64,000 nt of DNA from assembly GCF_018492665.1 (NCBI RefSeq), contig NZ_JAFVME010000017.1:1-64000 (forward strand), written 5' to 3'. Each line of letters begins with the position of its first letter. Within the stretch, counting starts at the first letter, position 1. This stretch comes from Pedobacter sp. B4-66. Its GTDB lineage: Bacteria; Bacteroidota; Bacteroidia; Sphingobacteriales; Sphingobacteriaceae. Positions 1 through 7,277 of the stretch are shown piece by piece. Below the pieces are notes generated by a model. The model did not search any database. It saw only the letters and a list, made by a program, of their open reading frames with translations, and had not been told where the DNA came from. Made by a program: the position numbers and the translations under genes.

Positions 1-75
1 ATGCAAAAATTTTGTCATTACCACTTTTTACGCTTTTTCAATACTAGTCTATCAGGACAAGACAGCCCATATAAA

Positions 76-95
76 TGTATATACCTATATATACA
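76..95. repeat. Perfect 8-bp inverted repeat with 4-nt loop
   Basis: Arms TGTATATA and TATATACA around CCTA, in the 252 bases downstream of the first minus-strand gene. There is no T-run and the stem is all A/T except one pair at the base, so it is a poor terminator. It could be an operator for a gene outside the window or chance in AT-rich DNA. The rest of 1-252 shows no convincing gene. Confidence 0.35.
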
Positions 96-252
96 GATAG
101 ATCTCTTCAGGGTCGCAACAACAGAACAGGGCTAATTATTAAGAAATAGACAAAAACATTGTCACACAACAAAAACTTAAAGTCACTACCTCTTAAACAA
201 AAAATTCCCTACTCTAAAAAGAATAAGGAAACTCAAAAAGGAATAACCCGAA

Positions 253-612
253 TTAGTACTGGCCCGTAGCTAGCAACACCAAGGTGCAAGCCTCTAATGC
301 TTCTATGTCATTTTCTAACAAGAGTTCTTCCAATTCCTGATTTTCGGTTCCCGGGTTAAAAATAACACGTCTAGGATGAGTTTGTAGTATATAGTTATAG
401 TAGCCACTTTGTAAATGTGGGCCAATATATAAGGTTATCGTATCAATATCATCATGCAGATACCCGGGTTGCTCAATCTCCTCTCCCGCTACTTCGCCTT
501 TTTTTATGCCAACATTGATAATATCGTAGCCTTTCGATTTAAGCATATGTGCTGCCTTATAGGCGTACCTTTCTGGATTAGGGCTTGCCCCGATAATTAG
601 CGTTTTTTTCAC
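253..612 (-). CDS. CoA-binding domain protein (YccU/COG1832 type)
   Basis: 119 residues, nearly all one Rossmann-like CoA_binding_2 domain. The N-terminal strand and turn read LIIGASPNPERYAY, the usual cofactor loop of the family, and a later conserved turn reads FNPGTEN. The family is known to bind CoA or a similar nucleotide, but no reaction is established, so only the fold is called. The start is GTG: the in-frame codon two triplets upstream is already the stop of the DinB-like gene, so no ATG is available except one about 20 residues inside the domain. Only 3 nt separate it from that upstream stop (TAG ATT GTG), so the two genes are probably one transcript with coupled translation. Confidence 0.8.
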   Translation of the reverse strand: MKKTLIIGASPNPERYAYKAAHMLKSKGYDIINVGIKKGEVAGEEIEQPGYLHDDIDTITLYIGPHLQSGYYNYILQTHPRRVIFNPGTENQELEELLLENDIEALEACTLVLLATGQY

Positions 613-615
613 AAT

Positions 616-1071
616 CTAAAATTTTAACAGCAAAGAAATCTGTCCGGCATGATAAGCATGATGTTGTACCAAGCCATTTAACAATTCAAAATAGTTCAAG
701 CGTGCACCAGTTTCCTGCTGAACTGCAGAACCCCATTGGTCTTCAGAAATTTCCATTGCAAGATGGAGTAGTTTTTCATTAGCTAAGCGAAATTCACTTA
801 AAATGGCATTCCATTCTTGCATTGTTTCTTCTTTAACTTTAGGCCAACCACCATTTTCAGGCTCTTTAGCTATACTTCCCTCTAATCTAGAATATACTTC
901 CTCTGTCCACGAAGTTAAGTGCAATACTATTTCGGCAATACTATGCACACTAGGAATTGGTCTACTAAATATCTGATCTTTACTTACCAAGGCAAGAATA
1001 GCAGAAACGCTATTGCCATGCCAAGCATCTCCATAGTATGCCTTTCTCAATTCATTTGCGAAATCAATCAT
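616..1071 (-). CDS. DinB family protein (DinB_2-like four-helix bundle)
   Basis: 151 residues, the usual length for a DinB/YfiT-type domain. The three metal-binding histidines of the fold can be picked out: one in LHLTSW near residue 52 and two in the C-terminal HHAYHAGQI motif, which is the family signature. These proteins are helical bundles that bind a divalent metal; some are thiol-dependent transferases, others are only known to be damage-induced, so no substrate can be given. ATG start at 1069-1071. The next gene starts 3 nt after the stop. There is no signal peptide, so a cytoplasmic protein is expected. Confidence 0.85.
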   Translation of the reverse strand: MIDFANELRKAYYGDAWHGNSVSAILALVSKDQIFSRPIPSVHSIAEIVLHLTSWTEEVYSRLEGSIAKEPENGGWPKVKEETMQEWNAILSEFRLANEKLLHLAMEISEDQWGSAVQQETGARLNYFELLNGLVQHHAYHAGQISLLLKF

Positions 1072-1101
1072 ACGGAAACAACAAATAAAAACTAAATGTG
1101 T

Positions 1102-2643
1102 TTAGCTAAACTTCAATATCGCATTGGCGCAATTAACACCATCTATAGCTGCTGATACGATACCTCCGGCATAACCGGCGCCTTCTGCACATGGATACAA
1201 TCCTGCAACCTGAGGGTGCTGAAAAGTTTCTCTATCTCTTGGTATTCGCACCGGCGATGAGCTTCTGCTTTCTACTCCTACTAAAATAGCTTCATTAGTG
1301 TAGTAGCCTCTCATTTTTTTTCCGAACAAAGGCAGGGCGTTCTTAAGACTCGATGCCACAAAATCGGGTAAGGTATCTTTAAGCATTACACTTCTTGTTC
1401 CAGGCAGATAAGAGTTTTTAGGTAAATCAATTGAAGTTCGCCCTTCAACAAAATCGACCATTCTTTGCGCCGGAGCAACCAAATCTCCTCCTCCTAACTT
1501 AAAGGCGGTTCTTTCTATCTCTGCCTGAAAATGCATCATTCTTAGTGGATCTTCGCCCTTAACATCTTCTAGTGTTATTTGGACTACGGTTCCAGAATTT
1601 GCAAATGGGTTATTTCTTTTTGATGGCGACCATCCGTTAACTACTATTTCATCTGCATAAGTTGCGCAAGGTGCGATTATACCTCCAGGGCACATACAAA
1701 ATGAAAATACGCCCCTATTTCCAACCTGCTCAACTAAACTATAGTAAGCCGGCGGCAAAAACTCGCTTCTAATATCACAATGATACTGTGCTGCATCAAT
1801 AATTGATTGGGGATGCTCAATTCTTACCCCTAAAGCAAAGGGCTTCGCTTCTACAAGAATGTTTTTCTCGTGAAGCAGTTCATAAATATCTCGTGCAGAA
1901 TGGCCTGTAGCAAGGATAACAGAATCGGCTAACAGTTTTTCTTCTCCATTAACCACTACTCCTTTTATCTTGCCAAAATCAATAAGGATATCCGTTACTT
2001 TTTGATCAAAACGAACCTCCCCTCCTGCATTTAAAATGGTTTCTCTAATTGCAGTGATGATATGAGGTAATTTATTTGTTCCAATATGCGGACGGGCGTC
2101 AACAAGAATGTCCTCCGCAGCCCCATGTTGAACAAAAGCCTGAAGTACTTTATTAATATCTCCTCGTTTATTAGATCGGGTATATAACTTACCATCAGAA
2201 TATGTTCCAGCACCACCTTCGCCGTAGCAATAGTTGGATTCAGTATTTACTATACCCTCTTTATTTATAGCGGCCAGATCTCTTCGGCGTTGCTTAACAT
2301 CTTTACCCCGCTCAAGAACTATTGGTTTTAATCCATTTTCTATACATTGAAGTGCGGCAAACAATCCGGCAGGACCGGCACCCACAATAATTACATGCCT
2401 GGAATTACTGACATTTTGATAGTTAACGACAAAGGATTCTGCCAATTGTGGTTCATCAATAAATACCCTTACCTGAAGTCTGTAAATCACTATCCTTGAC
2501 CGTGCGTCAATTGACCTTTTAAGGATTTTATAGCCCTTAATCTGTGATACATCAATCTTTAGCGCTTGTGAAAGGTTTTTCTTAAGAGTGCTTATATTAT
2601 CAATTTCCTCAGGAATGAGTGTAATTTCGACGTCCTTTTGCAT
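1102..2643 (-). CDS. FAD-dependent dehydrogenase (COG2509-like)
   Basis: 513 residues from the ATG at 2641-2643. An N-terminal small domain of about 80 residues precedes the dinucleotide-binding motif VIIVGAGPAGLFAALQ. The conserved GEGGAGTYSDGKLYTR follows, and the C-terminal FAD motif is PCAEGAGYAGGIVSAAIDG. This order is that of uncharacterised FAD dehydrogenases (COG2509), often auto-annotated as NAD(P)/FAD-dependent oxidoreductases; substrate unknown. The open frame continues 24 codons upstream to 2715, but a promoter box TACCTTTG (2676-2683, minus strand) lies inside that extension, so the internal ATG is preferred. Divergent from lemA. Confidence 0.85.
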   Translation of the reverse strand: MQKDVEITLIPEEIDNISTLKKNLSQALKIDVSQIKGYKILKRSIDARSRIVIYRLQVRVFIDEPQLAESFVVNYQNVSNSRHVIIVGAGPAGLFAALQCIENGLKPIVLERGKDVKQRRRDLAAINKEGIVNTESNYCYGEGGAGTYSDGKLYTRSNKRGDINKVLQAFVQHGAAEDILVDARPHIGTNKLPHIITAIRETILNAGGEVRFDQKVTDILIDFGKIKGVVVNGEEKLLADSVILATGHSARDIYELLHEKNILVEAKPFALGVRIEHPQSIIDAAQYHCDIRSEFLPPAYYSLVEQVGNRGVFSFCMCPGGIIAPCATYADEIVVNGWSPSKRNNPFANSGTVVQITLEDVKGEDPLRMMHFQAEIERTAFKLGGGDLVAPAQRMVDFVEGRTSIDLPKNSYLPGTRSVMLKDTLPDFVASSLKNALPLFGKKMRGYYTNEAILVGVESRSSSPVRIPRDRETFQHPQVAGLYPCAEGAGYAGGIVSAAIDGVNCANAILKFS

Positions 2644-2675
2644 AATTCTTGTCAGGTTTTTATCCCGAACTGTAA

Positions 2676-2683
2676 CAAAGGTA
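2676..2683 (-). promoter_or_regulatory. -7 promoter box of the FAD dehydrogenase gene
   Basis: Reads TACCTTTG on the minus strand, an exact match to the Bacteroidota TAnnTTTG element, 32 nt before the chosen ATG. I see no clear TTG box about 20 nt upstream. Confidence 0.5.
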
Positions 2684-2736
2684 CAGAAATTGAGTTCTAA
2701 TGCGTAAATTAACACTGGAAAACAAAACAGAAAAAT

Positions 2737-3318
2737 ATGAAAAAAGTAGTTTTAGTAATTGTAGGAATCTTAGTCTTATTGGTGGCAGTAAGTGGTTGTG
2801 GTTACAACGGCTTGGTTAAACTGGATGAGGATGTAAAAACCAAATGGGCACAAGTTGAAACACAGTATCAACGTCGTTCTGATTTGATCCCTAATCTTGT
2901 AAGCACAGTTAAAGGTGCAGCAAAATTTGAGCAGGGTACATTAACTCAGGTTATTGAAGCACGTGCTAAAGCGAGCCAGATCACAATAGATCCTGAAAAG
3001 TTAACTGAAGAGAATATGCAGAAATATCAGGCTGCTCAAGGCCAGTTAAGTCAGGCATTAGGCAAATTAATGGTTCTGACAGAGAACTACCCTGAACTAA
3101 AAGCTACTCAACAGTTTAGCGAATTATCAGCTCAGTTGGAAGGTACAGAAAACCGCATCACTGTGGCTCGTAAAGATTTTAACGAATCGGTTCAAACCTA
3201 TAACACAAAGGTAAGATCGTTCCCTAACAACATTACTGCCGGAATATTTGGATTTAGCCAAAAAGCAGCATTTAAAGCTGATGCTGGTGCACAAAATGCG
3301 CCTAAAGTAGAATTTTAA
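2737..3318 (+). CDS. lemA: LemA family protein
   Basis: 193 residues. An N-terminal hydrophobic helix (VVLVIVGILVLLVAVSGCGY) anchors it or, given the Cys after SG, makes it a lipoprotein. The LemA core follows, with LVKLDEDVKTKWAQVETQYQ, RRSDLIPNLVSTVKG and the YNTKVRSFPNNITAGIFGF motif near the C-terminus, all family hallmarks. LemA proteins form helical bundles at the membrane with the bulk outside; their biochemical role is unknown. The gene heads a same-strand run with two TPM-domain genes, a very common LemA-TPM arrangement, so a shared envelope function is likely. Confidence 0.92.
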   Translation: MKKVVLVIVGILVLLVAVSGCGYNGLVKLDEDVKTKWAQVETQYQRRSDLIPNLVSTVKGAAKFEQGTLTQVIEARAKASQITIDPEKLTEENMQKYQAAQGQLSQALGKLMVLTENYPELKATQQFSELSAQLEGTENRITVARKDFNESVQTYNTKVRSFPNNITAGIFGFSQKAAFKADAGAQNAPKVEF

Positions 3319-3336
3319 TATACCGTAACAACATTT

Positions 3337-3378
3337 AAGGGTAATGTATGTTTATTCATTTAAACCTGCATTACCCTT
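3337..3378 (+). terminator. Hairpin between lemA and the first TPM gene
   Basis: 10-bp perfect arms AAGGGTAATG and CATTACCCTT separated by 22 nt, followed by ATCTTT rather than a solid T-run. It is likely a leaky terminator or mRNA 3' stabiliser that lowers expression of the downstream genes relative to lemA. Confidence 0.5.
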
Positions 3379-3400
3379 ATCTTTATAAAGAAATCCAATT

Positions 3401-3844
3401 ATGGGGCCATTCACAGAACAAGAACAAGAACAAATTTCTCAAGCTATATCTGATGCTGAAAAAAGCACTTCAGGCGAAATCAGAATTGCAGTAGATAAAC
3501 ATTGCAGCGGCGAAGCTTACGAAAAGGCAATATCCTACTTTTCGAAACTTGGGATGGATAAAACATCAAGACATAGTGGTGTGCTAATATATCTGGCTTA
3601 TGAAGATCATAAGTTTGCAATAGTTGGCGATAGTGGAATTAATAAAGTAGTCCCTGAAGATTTTTGGGAAACAACTAAAGTTGCCATGAGAGCACATTTT
3701 GCTTCAGGTAATTTAGCCTTGGGTATTATTGCAGGTGTAGTTTTAGCAGGAGAGAAACTTGCAACGTTTTTCCCTTCGCAAAATGACGACATTAATGAAC
3801 TGCCAAATGATATTATTTTTATGGATCAGAATAAAGCTGTGTAA
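3401..3844 (+). CDS. TPM domain protein without signal peptide
   Basis: 147 residues. Residues 5-120 match the TPM (TLP18.3/Psb32/MOLO-1) fold: an acidic first helix, the strand SGEIRIAVDK, a central GVLIYLAYEDHKFAIVGDSG and the final helix GIIAGVVLAGEKL. There is no signal peptide and no long membrane helix, unlike the next gene, so it is probably cytosolic or peripheral. TPM domains have been linked to phosphatase activity and to photosystem repair in plants, but the bacterial role is unknown. Three nt separate its stop from the next start, so the two TPM genes are translationally coupled. Confidence 0.85.
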   Translation: MGPFTEQEQEQISQAISDAEKSTSGEIRIAVDKHCSGEAYEKAISYFSKLGMDKTSRHSGVLIYLAYEDHKFAIVGDSGINKVVPEDFWETTKVAMRAHFASGNLALGIIAGVVLAGEKLATFFPSQNDDINELPNDIIFMDQNKAV

Positions 3845-3847
3845 GCT

Positions 3848-4618
3848 ATGAAAAAACTAATCGTAGCATTATTCTTACTCACAATATCCGCCGTTGGGTT
3901 TGCTCAGGATTTTCCGGCAAAGCCAAACAAACTGGTAAATGATTTCACAGGAACGCTTTCTGCTGCTGAACTGCAACAACTGGAACAAAAACTAGTTGCC
4001 TTTGATGATTCAAGCTCTACTCAAATAGCAATAGCTATATTGAAATCGGTGGGCGACTATGACATTAATGAGTATGCTCTTGAACTTGGCAGAAAATGGG
4101 GGGTTGGTAGTTCAGGAAAAAACAACGGTGTAATGGTAGTAGTGGCTCTTGGCGACAGAAAGATCTCGATCCAAACTGGATATGGTCTGGAAGGTGTACT
4201 GCCCGACATCTATGCCAAGCGTATTATTGAAAACGAGATAAAGCCTTATTTTAAAACTGGAAATTACTATCAAGGACTTGAAGCAGGTACTGATGCCATT
4301 ATAAAATATACTAAGGGCGAATACAAAAACGAGAACCCTAAAAAAGCCAACGACGCAGGTCGCGGAGGCAGTGTTTTAGCTCTTATCATTATCATTGTTG
4401 TTATTATCATCATTCTTAGAAGAGGTGGCGGCAGTGGTGGTGGCGGACAAGTTATTGGTGCCCGCGGTGCTGCTGATGCACTTTTCTGGAGTATGCTGCT
4501 AGGTGGCGGCAGAAGTTCTGGCGGTGGCTGGGGCGGAGGTAGCGGCGGCGGAGGCGGTGGCTTCGGAGGATTTGGTGGTGGTAGTTTTGGTGGCGGAGGT
4601 AGTAGTGGTAGCTGGTAA
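3848..4618 (+). CDS. TPM domain protein with glycine-rich tail (YgcG-like)
   Basis: 256 residues: signal peptide MKKLIVALFLLTISAVGFAQ, TPM domain at about 25-150 (VNDFTGTLSAAELQQLE, GKNNGVMVVVALGDRKISI, YGLEGVLPD), a transmembrane helix near 175-192 (LALIIIIVVIIIILRR), then a tail of about 65 residues made almost wholly of Gly and Ser. This is the standard layout of exported, membrane-anchored YgcG-type proteins found beside LemA. The tail-coding DNA is a degenerate GGT/GGC repeat, so it may vary in length between strains. The next gene begins 5 nt after the stop. Confidence 0.88.
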   Translation: MKKLIVALFLLTISAVGFAQDFPAKPNKLVNDFTGTLSAAELQQLEQKLVAFDDSSSTQIAIAILKSVGDYDINEYALELGRKWGVGSSGKNNGVMVVVALGDRKISIQTGYGLEGVLPDIYAKRIIENEIKPYFKTGNYYQGLEAGTDAIIKYTKGEYKNENPKKANDAGRGGSVLALIIIIVVIIIILRRGGGSGGGGQVIGARGAADALFWSMLLGGGRSSGGGWGGGSGGGGGGFGGFGGGSFGGGGSSGSW

Positions 4619-4623
4619 ACGAT

Positions 4624-5022
4624 ATGTTAAGACGAGACTTAATTACTGCCGAAATCCAAAAACTTGCTCAAGTTCTGGCTCGTATTATGGGCTTAAAGTT
4701 AGAAGGCAAATTAGCTGAAGCTGATGATCTACTTATTGAGTCGTTAGCAAATGATTTCGGGATTACACCAGAAGAATTGTATTCAACTTCTTCTGATGAA
4801 TTTGATGTGCTGCTAACCGAAAAGGCATTTCCTGCTGAAAAGCTAGAAATGCTAAGTCAGTTCTTCTATTCCCAATTCGATCGTTCTGTTATTAATCCGA
4901 GAAACGATTCTTTTGCGGAAAAGCTTTCCTTAATATACCGTATTCTTGAAACCAAACATCACATTGTAAACATGACTAATCTAGACCGTCAAAAGCTGGT
5001 CGATCAATATCTTAATAGCTAA
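4624..5022 (+). CDS. Small helical protein of unknown function
   Basis: 132 residues that I do not recognise with confidence. The sequence is mostly charged amphipathic helix, with no signal peptide, membrane helix or cysteine pattern. The N-terminal segment (IQKLAQVLARIMGLKLEGK) followed by short acidic helices recalls small TPR-less helical proteins such as DUF6483, but this is only an impression. It sits 5 nt after the TPM gene and its stop is 1 nt before the Nudix start, so it is clearly a translated member of that operon. Confidence 0.65.
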   Translation: MLRRDLITAEIQKLAQVLARIMGLKLEGKLAEADDLLIESLANDFGITPEELYSTSSDEFDVLLTEKAFPAEKLEMLSQFFYSQFDRSVINPRNDSFAEKLSLIYRILETKHHIVNMTNLDRQKLVDQYLNS

Positions 5023-5023
5023 T

Positions 5024-5575
5024 ATGGAAATAAAAAAATGGCAGAGACTTTCATCAAGATACCTGGTGAAAGAAAAATGGGCGACTTTACGTGTGGATAC
5101 TTGCGATTTGCAAAATGGGGTTATAAAAGACGACTATTATGTTCTGGAATATCCAAATTGGGTTAATGCTATTGCAGTAACCGAGGACAACAAAATAATT
5201 ATGGTTCGACAGTATCGTCATGGAGCAGATATCATATCATTAGAAATACCTGGGGGCGTTATAGATGGAGATGAGTTACCTGAAGTTGCCATTAAACGAG
5301 AGTTATTAGAGGAAACCGGTTATTCATTTAAAAGTGCAGAACTGATAGCTACATTATACCCTAATCCGGCAACAGCAACAAATGTTACTTATACCTATTT
5401 GCTAAAAGGAGGCGTTAAAACCCACGATCAGCATTTAGATGAACATGAGATCCTTAATGTTGAGGAATACACTATAGACGAGGTTAAACAAATCCTTAAG
5501 GACAATAAAATTGAACAAGCCTTACATTCTGCAGCCTTATTTTATGGCCTAATGAAACTTGAGGTTCTTAAATAG
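5024..5575 (+). CDS. Nudix hydrolase, ADP-ribose pyrophosphatase-like
   Basis: 183 residues with a complete Nudix box from the GG of GGVIDGDE through RELLEETGY (about residues 85-107), fitting GX5EX7REUXEEXGU exactly. The preceding IIMVRQYRHGADIISLEIPGG is typical of the ADP-ribose/NDP-sugar pyrophosphatase branch (NudF/YffH-like), which cleaves nucleoside diphosphate sugars to NMP and sugar phosphate. Substrate choice cannot be fixed from sequence. The ATG follows the previous stop by 1 nt. It closes the operon before a strong bidirectional terminator. Confidence 0.85.
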   Translation: MEIKKWQRLSSRYLVKEKWATLRVDTCDLQNGVIKDDYYVLEYPNWVNAIAVTEDNKIIMVRQYRHGADIISLEIPGGVIDGDELPEVAIKRELLEETGYSFKSAELIATLYPNPATATNVTYTYLLKGGVKTHDQHLDEHEILNVEEYTIDEVKQILKDNKIEQALHSAALFYGLMKLEVLK

Positions 5576-5580
5576 AAAGT

Positions 5581-5633
5581 TATCACATAAAAAAGCCCTG
5601 CAAGTAAAACTTGCAGGGCTTTTTTATGTGATA
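5581..5633. terminator. Bidirectional terminator with perfect 24-bp arms
   Basis: A perfect inverted repeat (5581-5604 and 5610-5633) around the loop TAAAA, with core GCCCTGCAAG/CTTGCAGGGC flanked by A6 and T6 so that either strand gives a GC stem followed by a U-run. It separates the convergent Nudix operon and dnaA and serves both. Confidence 0.93.
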
Positions 5634-5652
5634 AGACTTGAGCTCTAATGAT

Positions 5653-7083
5653 TTAGCTCATTTTTAGTTTCTTTTGTATGTCGTGTACGTAACCTTTAAA
5701 CTTCTTATCTGTATCAATTAAATCTTCTACAGTCTGACATGCATAAATTACTGTCGAGTGATCTCTTCCTCCGAAGAAAGCTCCAATAGTTTTTAACGAT
5801 GACTTAGTGTGACTCTTAGAAAGATACATGGAAATCTGTCTTGCCTGAACAATTTCACGTTTCCGTGTTTGCGATTTCACCATGTCTACAGGAACTTCAA
5901 AATACTCACACACCAATTTTTGGATGTATTCCATTGAAATCTCTTTGGAAGTGTTTTTGATGAAGTTTTTCAACATCTGTTTAGCTAGTGCTAAATCGAT
6001 GTCTTTCTTGTTTAAAGTTGATTGAGCTAACAGGGAAACCATTGCACCTTCCAGTTCCCTTACGTTATTATCAATGTTGTGGGCTACGTACTCCACTACT
6101 TCAGCTGGCAATTCAATACCATCTGCATACATTTTCTTTTTAAGAATTGCTATTCTTGTTTCAAAATCAGGAATCTGCAAATCTGCAGAAAGACCCCATT
6201 TAAAACGACTTAACAACCTTTCTTCTAGTCCTGCAAGGTCTTTAGGTGCTTTATCTGACGACAAAATAACCTGTTTACCTGATTGATGAAGATGATTAAA
6301 GATATGGAAGAATATATCTTGTGTTTTCTCTTTACCTGCAAAGTTGTGCACATCATCCATGATGATTACATCCATTGCCTGATAGAAGTTCACAAAATCA
6401 TTAATCGTATTGTTCTTTAATGAATCAACAAATTGCTGACAGAATTTCTCACATGAAACATAAATTACCAGTTTGTCTGGCATGTTACGTTTAATTTCAT
6501 TACCAATAGCCTGGGCAAGGTGTGTTTTTCCTAACCCTACTCCTCCATAAATCATTAACGGATTAAACGAAGTACCTCCTGGTTTTGCGGCTACGGCATA
6601 GCCCGCTGATCTTGCTAAACGGTTGCAGTCTCCCTCTATGTAATTCTCAAACGTATAGTTAGAATTCAATTGAGGATCAACATTAAGTTTCTTTAATCCC
6701 GGAATAATAAAAGGGTTCTTAATGTCTTTGTTTATAGAAACCGGAATTGGCATTGATTGAATCTTTGCCTCTGCCCCATTTCCATTACTTGGCATGTTGG
6801 TAGTATATGGCGACCCCGTATTAGAAGACTTATCCACAACGATGTTATACTCTAACCTTCCCTCATCTCCTAATTGCTTTTTAACTGTTTTACGAAGCAG
6901 ACCTACATAATGTTCTTCCAACCATTCATAGAAGAACAAACTAGGCACTTGTATGGTTAAAACTTTGCCTTCCAATTTCAATGCTGATATCGGTTCGAAC
7001 CAAGTCTTGAAACTTTGGGTCGGTATGTTATCTTTTATGATTTGGAGACAGTTTTTCCACACTTCTGTACAAGTTTTTTCCAT
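5653..7083 (-). CDS. dnaA: Chromosomal replication initiator DnaA
   Basis: 476 residues from the ATG at 7081-7083. Domain I (to about 90) carries TWFEPISALKLEG. A variable linker follows, then the AAA+ domain with Walker A GGVGLGKTHL and Walker B VIIMDDVHNF. Domain IV ends in the DNA-binding signature GGRDHSTVIYACQTV. The open frame reaches 7161, but the extra 26 residues are not DnaA-like and MEKTCTEVW is the expected N-terminus. DnaA-ATP opens the origin to start replication. The gene is convergent with the Nudix operon and downstream of the mutase gene on the same strand, with 194 bases between them. Confidence 0.97.
   Translation of the reverse strand: MEKTCTEVWKNCLQIIKDNIPTQSFKTWFEPISALKLEGKVLTIQVPSLFFYEWLEEHYVGLLRKTVKKQLGDEGRLEYNIVVDKSSNTGSPYTTNMPSNGNGAEAKIQSMPIPVSINKDIKNPFIIPGLKKLNVDPQLNSNYTFENYIEGDCNRLARSAGYAVAAKPGGTSFNPLMIYGGVGLGKTHLAQAIGNEIKRNMPDKLVIYVSCEKFCQQFVDSLKNNTINDFVNFYQAMDVIIMDDVHNFAGKEKTQDIFFHIFNHLHQSGKQVILSSDKAPKDLAGLEERLLSRFKWGLSADLQIPDFETRIAILKKKMYADGIELPAEVVEYVAHNIDNNVRELEGAMVSLLAQSTLNKKDIDLALAKQMLKNFIKNTSKEISMEYIQKLVCEYFEVPVDMVKSQTRKREIVQARQISMYLSKSHTKSSLKTIGAFFGGRDHSTVIYACQTVEDLIDTDKKFKGYVHDIQKKLKMS
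6830..6838 (+). promoter_or_regulatory. Consensus DnaA box TTATCCACA inside dnaA
   Basis: Exact match to the high-affinity DnaA box, in the domain II linker coding region of dnaA, a weakly constrained stretch. A single box can be chance; looser versions (TTATCAACA at 7166-7174, TTATTAACA at 7263-7271 and its inverse at 7250-7258) lie upstream of dnaA. Confidence 0.4.
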
Positions 7084-7277
7084 TGTTATTCTATAATTTG
7101 TTGGTTTACAGTGACGATACGAGCATAAAAAAACTGCTGTTTCGAGAGATCGAATATTCAAAAAATTATCAACAAAAAAAACTTAATTTTCATTTATTTG
7201 GTAACTACTTAACCTGCAAGAAGCTACCCTTGTTAACCTGAATTTTTTGTGTTAATAACTATTTATTAACATCCTTT
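7084..7277. promoter_or_regulatory. dnaA upstream region, possible oriC-proximal DNA
   Basis: 194 AT-rich bases without a gene. It holds the dnaA leader, a TTATCAACA (7166-7174) and an inverted pair TGTTAATAA/TTATTAACA (7250-7271) just 3' of the mutase gene. These are two-mismatch or one-mismatch DnaA-box-like sites. No clear TAnnTTTG promoter box was found for dnaA. Whether this is the origin cannot be told without GC skew over the genome. Confidence 0.35.

Noticed and set aside
1..135. 44-residue plus-strand frame beginning at base 1
   Set aside because: No promoter, ribosome site or recognisable motif can be seen at the window edge, and composition (many Phe, Tyr, His) does not look like a protein of this genome.
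2644..2715. N-terminal extension of the FAD dehydrogenase
   Set aside because: It contains the TACCTTTG promoter box and no family similarity; the ATG at 2643 gives the expected N-terminus.
4503..4718. 71-residue frame over the Gly-rich tail coding region
   Set aside because: It is the out-of-frame reading of the GGT/GGC repeat of the TPM gene (Ala/Val rich) and overlaps two real genes.
7084..7161. 26-residue extension of DnaA
   Set aside because: MEKTCTEVW is the normal DnaA N-terminus; the extension is not conserved-looking.
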